Assembly (NCBI GenBank): GCA_030066245.1 | Contig: JASJBY010000134.1 | Location: 1-13,320, forward strand | Origin: Gammaproteobacteria bacterium | GTDB lineage: Bacteria > Pseudomonadota > Gammaproteobacteria > JAABTG01 | DNA: 13,320 nt | Reading direction: 5' to 3' | Shown here: piece after piece, positions 1 to 4,914 of the stretch | Numbering within the stretch: the first letter of the stretch is position 1 | Layout: each line of letters starts with the position of its first letter | The notes under the pieces: model-generated | Told to the model about the DNA's origin: nothing | The model's database searches: none | The model's input: only the letters and a program-made list of their open reading frames with translations | Program-made: the position numbers and the translations under genes

Positions 1-128
1 GTCCTCATCCGATAGAGGATCCCTTCCAGCGTCCTTCGGTGTTCTGGCTTGCTGTAGACACGCCCGGTCTGTTTCATCAATTCCGAGAGCTTGTCCCAGT
101 CGTCGTCTGTTAACATCAGTCTTGGCAT
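1..128 (-). CDS. IS5-family transposase, N-terminal part (runs off left edge)
   Basis: Read on the minus strand from the ATG at 128, the frame gives MPRLMLTDDDWDKLSELM and continues to the window edge (about 42 residues). The opening 'MPRLMLTDxxWxKL' is the familiar N-terminus of IS5-type (DUF4096-like) DDE transposases, which cut and paste the insertion sequence. Only the start is visible, so catalytic residues and integrity cannot be judged. The gene points out of the window, and its upstream side (129 to about 180) should hold one end of the IS. Beyond that lies a broken TOTE-type helicase end, which suggests the element inserted into or next to that gene. I am fairly sure of the family and unsure of the subgroup. 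Confidence 0.72.
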   Translation of the reverse strand, partial: MPRLMLTDDDWDKLSELMKQTGRVYSKPEHRRTLEGILYRMR

Positions 129-182
129 GATTGGCTCGCTTTAGTTTAGGTTTCGGGCGAAACCGATTTTAGCGGGCCTTCA
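129..182. mobile_element. Probable end of the IS5-like element
   Basis: This stretch lies between the transposase start and the first codons of the TOTE fragment. It contains a near-perfect 16-nt palindrome at 149-164 (GGTTTCG, 2 nt, CGAAACC), followed by GATTTT. Such a stem next to an IS end could limit read-through transcription. The exact terminal repeat and target duplication cannot be fixed because the other IS end lies outside the window. Confidence 0.35.
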
Positions 183-422
183 TGCCTCCTGTACCTCCTC
201 ACGGCGAAAGATCAACAGGCCCTAGTCCTGGCCATGCCGGTGTCGTGGAAAGGCACGTTGCAGCAGTACGCCGGTCGCTTGCATCGAGAGCACGCTGCCA
301 AGACCGACGTTCGGATCATCGATTTTGTCGATACCGCCCATCCGGCACTGCTCCGGATGTGGGAGAAACGCCAGCGCGGCTACCGCGCGATGGGCTACCG
401 CATCGCGGAACCCTCAGCTTGA
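183..422 (+). pseudogene. C-terminal fragment of a TOTE-type primase/helicase conflict protein
   Basis: The frame reads AMPVSWKGTLQQYAGRLHRE, then a stretch including IIDFVDT, and ends RMWEKRQRGYRAMGYRI before a TGA at 420-422. This matches the extreme C-terminus of the superfamily 2 helicase module in large TOTE-type proteins (archaeo-eukaryotic primase plus helicase plus nuclease). The QYAGRLHRE segment is helicase motif VI. These are multi-domain conflict or defence proteins normally near a thousand residues, and only about 70 are left here. The frame is open upstream to about 183, but recognisable homology begins only near 220. The fragment has no start of its own and sits directly beside the IS5-like element, so it is a remnant. 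Its stop codon overlaps the -35 box of the next operon. Confidence 0.6.
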
Positions 423-446
423 TATCATACGCAACTTGCGTATACT
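419..446 (+). promoter_or_regulatory. higBA promoter (TTGATA, 16 bp, TATACT)
   Basis: A good sigma-70 promoter is visible: TTGATA at 419-424, a 16-bp spacer, and TATACT at 441-446. A start point 6-7 nt past the -10 box falls at about 452-453, exactly the A of the toxin ATG at 453. No Shine-Dalgarno sequence lies upstream of that ATG. Both points predict a leaderless toxin mRNA. Confidence 0.6.
427..443. promoter_or_regulatory. Probable HigA operator, perfect palindrome
   Basis: ATACGCAA at 427-434, one base, then TTGCGTAT at 436-443 form a perfect inverted repeat with 8-bp arms. It covers the promoter spacer and the first bases of the -10 box. HigA-type antitoxins repress their own operons through such palindromes, so this is the likely binding site of the adjacent antitoxin. 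Binding is inferred from position and symmetry only. Confidence 0.6.
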
Positions 447-452
447 TTGCTG

Positions 453-800
453 ATGAAACTGGTCTTCCTGGAGACTCCTTTATTCACGCGCCTCCTCAGC
501 GACTATCTGACCGACGAGAGCTACCGGGAATTGCAGCGCGCGTTGATCGAGAACCCGGAAATGGGCGACGTGATGCCAGGCACCGGCGGGTTTCGCAAGG
601 TCCGTTGGGAAGATACTCGTCGCGGCAAAGGCAAGCGAGGCGGATTGAGAGTCATTTATTACCACCTGTCGGCCGATCACCAAGTTTGGTTATTCACGCT
701 CTATGACAAGGGTGAAGCCGCCGACCTGACAACCGAAGAGAAGAAGGTGTTGAAGAAAGCTATCCAGGCCGAGTTGGAAGCCAGGAGACGAAAGCTATGA
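453..800 (+). CDS. higB: HigB/RelE-type toxin of a type II TA module
   Basis: The product is 115 aa, within the usual 100-120 aa for this RelE-like family (HigB2 branch). It opens MKLVFLETPLFTRLLSDYLT. The core contains GTGGFRKVRWEDTRRGKGKR followed by GGLRVIYYH, the basic region and strand typical of these ribosome-dependent mRNA interferases. The conserved 'GxRVIYYH...FTLYDK' segment closes the fold. An upstream in-frame TTG at 447 is possible, but the ATG at 453 lies exactly where the promoter predicts transcription to start. The toxin precedes the antitoxin, as is usual for hig modules, and the two genes overlap by ATGA at 797-800, implying translational coupling. No lesion is seen, so the module looks functional, unlike its neighbours. 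Confidence 0.85.
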   Translation: MKLVFLETPLFTRLLSDYLTDESYRELQRALIENPEMGDVMPGTGGFRKVRWEDTRRGKGKRGGLRVIYYHLSADHQVWLFTLYDKGEAADLTTEEKKVLKKAIQAELEARRRKL

Positions 801-1129
801 AACAAAAGCGCAAGTTGTTCGATGAACTGATCGACGGCGTCGACGCCATGCAGCAGCAGCGCGAGGGAAAAATCACCCTGCGTTCGCATGAGGTCAAGGA
901 CCTACCTCCCCTCGAGGTGGACGCGGATCTCATCCGCGACACGCGCGAACGTATGCACGTCTCGCGCGCCGTGTTTGCCCGCCGCCTGCGCGTGTCGACG
1001 CGTACTCTCGAAAACTGGGAGCAAGGACGGGCGCGGCCCAATGCCCAAGCCGCTGCATTGATTCTGATGGTGAGGGAGTTTCCCGATACGCTGGAGAAAC
1101 TCAGTGAGTTAGGGCACCGGGCTGCTTGA
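797..1129 (+). CDS. higA: HigA-type antitoxin, Xre-family helix-turn-helix
   Basis: The product is 110 aa. The N-terminal part (about 1-40) is charged and probably binds the toxin. Residues about 45-100 carry an Xre/Cro-type DNA-binding domain in which IRDTRERMHVSRAVFARRLR, then VSTRTLENWEQGRARP, give the recognition helices. The WEQGRxxP ending is characteristic of HigA2-like antitoxins. Its start overlaps the toxin stop (ATGA), so the two are co-translated. It should neutralise the toxin and repress the operon through the palindrome at 427-443. The protein is full length with no sign of decay. Confidence 0.86.
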   Translation: MKQKRKLFDELIDGVDAMQQQREGKITLRSHEVKDLPPLEVDADLIRDTRERMHVSRAVFARRLRVSTRTLENWEQGRARPNAQAAALILMVREFPDTLEKLSELGHRAA

Positions 1130-1230
1130 ATGCACTGGGAAATTCAGCCGAATCGATCTGGGGGTATCTGTGGGGGCATAATTGGCATTTCGCATTTTAA
1201 GCCATTGATTGATTGAGCAATGTGACTGTC

Positions 1231-1252
1231 GCCGCCTCCACCAGTTTTTTTC
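1231..1252 (+). other. tmRNA/tRNA 3'-end-like sequence with T-run (possible att remnant)
   Basis: GCCGCCTCCACCA at 1231-1243, directly followed by GTTTTTTTC, looks like the acceptor-stem 3' end and CCA of a tmRNA (ssrA) gene with the first Ts of its terminator. The rest of the RNA is absent, so this is not a gene. Genomic islands often use the 3' end of ssrA as an attachment site and leave such duplicated ends behind. It lies exactly where the FitB-like toxin homology breaks off. The match is short, and chance is possible. Confidence 0.4.
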
Positions 1253-1357
1253 AAGGCAGAGCTTTTCCGAGTCCTGCCCATTCAACCAGGCCACGACAGC
1301 TTCCGCCGGGCGAGTCGTCGTGATCTCGGAAACGACATTCGTGTCCAACGAGATCAT
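1253..1357 (-). pseudogene. FitB/VapC-type PIN toxin, N-terminal remnant
   Basis: The first about 35 residues (MISLDTNVVSEITTTRPAEA, then a stretch ending EKLCL) match FitB-like PIN-domain ribonucleases, including the first metal-binding Asp in LDTN. A normal protein is about 135-140 aa with further conserved acidic residues at the middle and C-terminus. Here homology stops near 1253. The frame stays open to 1109, but that tail is unrelated sequence containing the tmRNA-like end and G-rich repeats. The toxin therefore lacks most of its active site and must be inactive. Its ATG overlaps the stop of the antitoxin gene (ATGA at 1354-1357), preserving the original operon layout. Confidence 0.65.
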
Positions 1358-1587
1358 CCGGAGAGGTCCAGAGGCTCGTGCGGTGTCCTTTCAGATAGCT
1401 CCAAATCGACACCGTGCTTGGCGCCAAAGATTCGCAGCGCCCGATCACCTAAGCGATCTGGCGCGCTGACCGCGTCCTTTATGACGGGCCGCGCCTCTTC
1501 CTCCATCGACACCCCATGCTTTGCGGCGCGGATCCGCAGGCGCGACAGGGTCTCATCGTCGAGTTTCCTTATACTCAAACTGGCCAT
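1354..1587 (-). CDS. FitA/VapB-type ribbon-helix-helix antitoxin
   Basis: The product is 77 aa, beginning MASLSIRKLDDETLSRLRIR and continuing AAKHGVSMEEEARPVIKDAV. The short beta strand (SLSIRKL) followed by two helices, and the HGxSMEEEAR signature, are those of FitA-like antitoxins. The RHH dimer binds operator DNA, while the C-terminal half normally wraps the PIN toxin. I chose the ATG at 1587 because the RHH strand starts at residue 2-3 and a GGAG lies about 7 nt upstream. A longer in-frame start at 1644 has no family support. The antitoxin is intact but its toxin partner is truncated, so it is probably an orphan regulator or a decaying relic. Confidence 0.72.
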   Translation of the reverse strand: MASLSIRKLDDETLSRLRIRAAKHGVSMEEEARPVIKDAVSAPDRLGDRALRIFGAKHGVDLELSERTPHEPLDLSG

Positions 1588-1949
1588 TGTCGACTCCAGA
1601 ACTGAACTAGAACCAGCTGAAAGGATGCTGGCACTAGCAGGCATCGCTTGCGCACGGCAGCAACCACCACGGTTCGCGATGTTGTGGTCGCTGGAGGAGC
1701 TCGAGGGTCGGCCTGAAATCAGCCTAAGAACCAGCCAGCGTTTCGGCTCGCTCGGCGTGATGGCGGTCTGCGTCGCGGGCCGGATGCCGGACGCCCAAAT
1801 CCACGCCTAGATGTCGCCTCGCCGCAGAGACTGCGGTGGCAGACTGAACCACACCGCCGTCCGAGCACTCGCGGACAGCATGGTGGCCGGATTGACGACC
1901 TCGGATTATTGACATATGCGTTGGCATATGCCTCGATGGAGGGTGGACT
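1588..1949. other. Intergenic region without a recognisable gene
   Basis: About 360 bp separate the FitA antitoxin (leftward) from the VapB antitoxin (rightward). Open frames on both strands have no family resemblance. A hairpin at 1822-1836 (CCGCAG, AGA, CTGCGG) is not followed by a T-run, so I do not call it a terminator. The right end holds the vapB promoter/operator region. Confidence 0.5.
1892..1930 (+). promoter_or_regulatory. vapB promoter/operator region with inverted repeat
   Basis: CATATGC at 1913-1919, four bases, then GCATATG at 1924-1930 form a perfect 7-bp inverted repeat, 20 bp before the vapB start. A plausible promoter is TTGACG at 1892-1897, a 17-bp spacer, and TATGCG at 1915-1920. 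The -10 match is weak. The repeat overlaps this -10 and is a good candidate for autorepression by the VapB-VapC complex. The operator role is inferred from position. Confidence 0.45.
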
Positions 1950-2192
1950 GTGGCCGAAACTGAAAGACATGTCCGGCTGTTCCGCAATGGTCGCAATCAG
2001 GCCTTGCGCATTCCCCGCGAGTTCGAGCTTGAGGGTAATGAGGCCATCTTGCGCAAAGAGGGCGACCGCCTGGTCATCGAGCCAGTCCGCAAGGGCCGGC
2101 TGCTGGCATTGCTGGCCTCGCTGGAGCCACTCGAAGAGAATCTCCCCGACGTCGACGAAGACCTGACGCCCCTGGACGGAGTGGAGCTCTGA
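1950..2192 (+). CDS. vapB: VapB-type antitoxin, AbrB/SpoVT fold
   Basis: The product is 80 aa, opening MAETERHVRLFRNGRNQALR, then IPREFELEG and RKEGDRLVIEP. This swapped-hairpin AbrB domain (RLFRNGRNQAxRIP) is a hallmark of VapB antitoxins of the 'virulence-associated protein' type, which bind DNA with the N-terminal half and the PIN toxin with the C-terminal half. It starts with GTG at 1950, with GGAGGG about 6 nt upstream, and needs no earlier start. The gene ends two bases before the vapC start, a normal bicistronic layout. The antitoxin is intact while the toxin is broken (see vapC remnant). Confidence 0.82.
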   Translation: MAETERHVRLFRNGRNQALRIPREFELEGNEAILRKEGDRLVIEPVRKGRLLALLASLEPLEENLPDVDEDLTPLDGVEL

Positions 2193-2194
2193 GC

Positions 2195-2562
2195 GTGTCG
2201 CTCCGCTATCTGCTGGACACGAACATCATCTCGGACCTTGTCCGACGGCCACAAGGCCAGGTGGCCAGCCGGATTGCCGAGGTCGGCGAGGATTCGGTCT
2301 GCACCAGCATAATCGTGGCCGCCGAACTCCGCTGCGGTGCGGAGAAATCGGGATCAAAGCAGCTTTCCCAACGAGTCGATCTGTTGTTGTCCGCGCTGGA
2401 GGTTCTGCCGCTCGAGCCGCCGACAGATCACCGCTATGCGAAGCTCCGTCACCATCTCACGCGGCAAGGCAGCCCCATCGGTCCGAACGATCTGTTGATC
2501 GCCGCACACGCGAATTCGAGCGCGTCCCGTCCCTGCGCGTTGAGAACTGGTTACTGGAGTGA
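2195..2562 (+). pseudogene. vapC: VapC-type PIN toxin broken by an internal deletion and frameshift
   Basis: Residues 1-106 are a good PIN domain: YLLDTNIISD supplies Asp8, VAAELRCG supplies Glu44, and IGPNDLLIAAHA supplies Asp99. After Ala106 (2510-2512) the frame changes to non-homologous sequence and runs on to 2707. Shifted by one base, the sequence from 2512 reads EFERVPSLRVENWLLE and stops at 2560-2562, which is exactly the normal end of a VapC. The missing stretch corresponds to the segment that usually carries the last conserved acidic/Asn motif (VTxNxxEF), roughly 12-14 residues. The deletion length must be other than a multiple of three. The RNase is therefore almost certainly dead, leaving vapB as an orphan. 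Confidence 0.7.
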
Positions 2563-2687
2563 AAGGACAGCGTCCCATGAAGCCCACGGCAGATCTGGAA
2601 AAGATAATCATCGTTTAAGACCCGCGGTCCGAGGATTCGTGTCAGGGGGTGGGGCAGGTTTCGATATCCAGGTAGAAAACCGGCCCG
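2563..2687. other. Spacer between the vapC remnant and the TOTE N-terminal remnant
   Basis: This spacer contains only a tiny 13-codon ORF at 2577-2618 (MKPTADLEKIIIV) with no known relative. The frameshifted vapC reading frame passes through it. No promoter or terminator is evident. Confidence 0.3.
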
Positions 2688-3005
2688 ATGTCGAACGAAT
2701 CCGATAAGCTGACGAGGTTACGAGGCGAAAACGCGCGCCTTATCGCCTTGCTAGAATCTCTCGGTATCGCCTGGCACCGTTCGCCGGCAACCACTCCCGC
2801 TCTGGCGCCCCAGCCACTCTATGCAACAAACCTGGCAACGGCTCGAACGGTCGCGCTATTTCGGTGCCTGTTCCGAGAACGTACCGACGTGCACCTGGCA
2901 CGCCGGGAAAGCACGACTACTGGCAAATCCGGCCACGCCTCCGCGTGCGGCAACGATTGGCGTCTCAGCATTTCACGGATTAGTGCTCGGCAGCCACTAT
3001 ACTAG
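2688..3005 (+). pseudogene. N-terminal remnant of a TOTE-type primase/helicase protein
   Basis: The 105-aa frame starts MSNESDKLTRLRGENARLIA, followed by LLESLGIAW. After a Pro-rich linker it reads LFRCLFRERTDV and then TTTGKSGHASACGNDWR. This order (short coiled 'RxENARLIALLExxGI' helix, then 'LFRxLFRGRTDVY..RWE..TGKSGYAPAC.NEW') matches the start of TOTE-type proteins just before the primase domain. Homology ends near residue 90, and the frame stops at 3005. Apparent substitutions at positions I recall as conserved (for example the RWE Trp to Arg, and the GKSGY Tyr to His) suggest decay. The matching C-terminus in this window (183-422) lies upstream rather than downstream, so the two scraps cannot be one gene split by a simple insertion. 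Confidence 0.6.
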
Positions 3006-3136
3006 CGGAGTAATCCCTAAGACCGCTGACGCCGGGCAACGACAGTTGATTTCATGACTGACGCTGAGTTCTCTGCAGTCGTGCCAACGGTTCGGTTCGA
3101 GACACCACATTTACACATAGCAACCGGGGTCGGCAC

Positions 3137-3892
3137 TTGGACAATCTCGCTCTTCTTATCGACTTACACCGGGATGGCAAGCGTCAGGGCCCGGGCGGCG
3201 AGGATGAAACGCGCCTTGCCATCACGCTGTCGGGGCTGAGCGCCGGAAAAGGCCTGAAGATTGCCGACATTGGCTGCGGGACCGGTGCCTCCACGCTTGT
3301 GCTGGCGCAGCAGCTCGACGCCTCGATAACTGCCGTCGATTTCGTGTCGGACTTTATCCACGACCTGGAAATGGTCGCGGAACGGGAGAACCTCGGCGAA
3401 CGAATCGAGACACTGGTGGCCTCGATGGAATCGCTTCCGTTCGAAGAGCAATCCTTCGACGCGGTCTGGTCAGAAGGCGCCATCTACAACATGGGCTTTG
3501 CGAGCGGGATCAAGGCCTGGCGTCGCTTTCTCAAGCCGGACGGCATTCTGTCTGTGTCCGAGCTGACATGGCTAACGCGAGAAAGGCCTGCCGAGCTGGA
3601 GCAGCATTGGATGCAGGAATACCCCGAGGTAGATACGGCATCGGCCAAAATGGCAATTCTGGAGGAAAACGGCTTTTCCCCTATCGGCTACTTCACCCTT
3701 CCCAAACGATGCTGGTTCGACAACTACTACCGCCCGACACAGGCCCGCTTCGCGGCATTCCTGGCGCGTCATGGCAACTCTGAGGCTGCGGCGGCCACGG
3801 TAGCCGCAGAAGAACACGAGATTGCGCTCTATGAACGAAACTCGGCATTCGTCGGTTACGGCCATTATCTGGCGAGACGAACGGCTGATTGA
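3137..3892 (+). CDS. Class I SAM-dependent methyltransferase
   Basis: The product is 251 aa with a complete Rossmann-type methyltransferase domain. Motif I is KIADIGCGTGASTLVLA (about 41-57), which binds S-adenosylmethionine. The acidic end of strand 2 is ITAVDF (Asp68). A strand-4 motif, FDAVWSEGAIYNMGF, spans about 107-121. The C-terminal part (WFDNYYRPTQARF, then a helical stretch ending YGHYLARR) matches a family of small-molecule methyltransferases of unknown substrate. The first codon is TTG at 3137 with a weak GGGG about 8 nt upstream. The frame is open further upstream, but homology to the family (LLIDLHRDGKRQGPGG) begins right here. No lesion is visible, unlike the flanking genes. 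The substrate cannot be told from sequence. Confidence 0.8.
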   Translation: MDNLALLIDLHRDGKRQGPGGEDETRLAITLSGLSAGKGLKIADIGCGTGASTLVLAQQLDASITAVDFVSDFIHDLEMVAERENLGERIETLVASMESLPFEEQSFDAVWSEGAIYNMGFASGIKAWRRFLKPDGILSVSELTWLTRERPAELEQHWMQEYPEVDTASAKMAILEENGFSPIGYFTLPKRCWFDNYYRPTQARFAAFLARHGNSEAAAATVAAEEHEIALYERNSAFVGYGHYLARRTAD

Positions 3893-3980
3893 ACCGTTCT
3901 GGCGGCTCCACGACATGGCAAACGATTGGGGCAACTATGGGGGTATCTTGGGCGTTCAGCACTCTCAGCGACTGGTGTAG
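3831..3980 (+). CDS. Possible small ORF overlapping the methyltransferase end (hypothetical)
   Basis: An ATG at 3831, in another frame of the methyltransferase 3' end, opens a 49-codon ORF. It reads MNETRHSSVTAIIWRDERLI, then EPFWRLHDMANDWGNYGG, and stops at 3978-3980. Its last 88 bases lie beyond the methyltransferase stop. The composition looks protein-like (Trp and Tyr rich), but I recognise no family and see no clear ribosome-binding site. It may equally be chance. Confidence 0.22.
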   Translation: MNETRHSSVTAIIWRDERLIEPFWRLHDMANDWGNYGGILGVQHSQRLV

Positions 3981-4009
3981 AACCCAAATAATTGTTGCTG
4001 CCTACACCA
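3973..4009. repeat. Inverted repeat/hairpin after the methyltransferase
   Basis: TGGTGTAG at 3973-3980 and CTACACCA at 4002-4009 are perfect 8-bp complements separated by 21 nt. No T-run follows, so a terminator is not supported. The sequence lies in the gene-poor stretch 3893-4164, which otherwise contains no recognisable gene. Confidence 0.35.
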
Positions 4010-4164
4010 AGCTCTGCTGCCAGTCATCCATGATCGACGAGCTGGCCCTTCGCGCCCGTGGGGCTTTCCTCCTGTCGGTCGAGCGAGGCCATCGTCCGGG
4101 GAGCGAAACGGCTTGTATGCGTGAGCGGACGACGTCCCATTCGCTCGGAATCTGAGACACGCAG

Positions 4165-4666
4165 ATGACCCGGATCATGCGACTGCGCCCAGCGACCTTG
4201 GACGATCTCGGCCTGCTGCGACGATGGGACGCTGCGCCACAGATCGTTGCGACGAAAGGCACCGAAGACTGGGGCTGGGAGACTGAGCGGGCGCGCAATC
4301 CCGACTGGCGCGAGCAGCTTATCGCCGAGGTCGATGACAGTTCCATCGGGTTCGTCCAGATCATCGACCCCGCGCGAGGACAGCCATTACTGGGGCGACT
4401 GCCCGGAAAACCTGCGCGCCATCGACATCTAGATCGGAGAAGAAACCCATATAGGGGGTGGACTGGGTACGCAGGCCATGAGAATGGCAATCGAACGCTG
4501 CTTGTCCGATTCGGCCGTTGAAGCCATCCTCGTGGATCCCATGGCGTCGAATGCGCGTGCCCGGCGCTTCTACGAACGCCACGGATTCCAATTCATCGCG
4601 AACCAACACGTAGGGGCCGACGACTGCGCTGTCTACAGACTCACCCGCGAAGACTGGCCGACGTGA
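4165..4666 (+). pseudogene. AAC(6')-like GNAT acetyltransferase, inactivated
   Basis: Joined across frames, the sequence gives a normal-length GNAT of about 165 aa: MRLRPATLDDLGLLRRWD, DWGWE, WREQLIAEVDDSSIGFVQII, then REDSHYWGDCPENLRAIDI, and finally THIGGGLGTQAMRMAIERC with SNARARRFYERHGF. The G-rich GGLGTQ loop is the acetyl-CoA binding motif. The arrangement resembles AAC(6')-type aminoglycoside acetyltransferases. Two lesions break it. A change from frame 1 to frame 2 near 4372-4378 fits loss of 2 bp from a CGCGCG run. A TAG at 4430-4432 stands where relatives have Trp (IDIW). The ATG at 4177 is as likely a start as 4165. Both lesions leave the rest readable, so inactivation is recent. 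Confidence 0.75.
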
Positions 4667-4914
4667 CGAAGTGACGACTTTCGTCGAGGCTAGCGCGCTA
4701 ACCTTCGCTCTCTCGAAACAATCGTATCGCATCCGCCACGTCGGGCAGAACGACATCGTTGTTCTGCTCTTCAGGCGGGGGAACTGTGGAGAACGAAGCG
4801 AGAGGAGGTTCGCTTGAACCCAGTGAAGAGGCGGGACGACGACCACCAGATGGTGGCCGCCGCCCGTTTTGCAGGTATACCGGGACGCGGGTAGAGTGCC
4901 GCGGGCCGGCTAGG
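4667..4914. other. Intergenic region between GNAT remnant and nrfA
   Basis: No gene is recognised in this 248-bp stretch, into which the nrfA transcript would read from the right. A hairpin at 4745-4767 (10-bp stem with one G-T pair, 3-nt loop ATC) is followed on the plus strand by TCTTC only, so it is a weak terminator candidate at best. A second small stem lies in CCACCAGATGGTGG near 4848. Confidence 0.4.

Noticed and set aside
1418..1810. 130-codon plus-strand frame over the FitA gene and the region after it
   Set aside because: Its first half is the antisense of a well-supported antitoxin, and the rest has no family resemblance.
3900..3960. Second tmRNA-like segment (GGCGGCTCCACGA and GCAAACGAT) near the second G-rich repeat
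   Set aside because: The match to the 1231-1243 sequence is imperfect and the order relative to the G-rich repeat is reversed; the tag-like similarity is too short.
3889..4155. 88-codon plus-strand frame between the methyltransferase and the acetyltransferase remnant
   Set aside because: There is no recognisable motif, ribosome-binding site or family start, and the composition is mixed; left as unannotated sequence.
3890..4165. Integron cassette array, suggested by TA and acetyltransferase genes in a row
   Set aside because: I could not find paired attC core sites (GTTRRRY with RYYYAAC) between the genes, and gene orientations are mixed.
4698..4790. Minus-strand tail NNDVVLPDVADAIRLFRESEG as a gene end
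   Set aside because: It is an extension of a frame antisense/out-of-frame to nrfA; there is no upstream coding support and it overlaps a hairpin.
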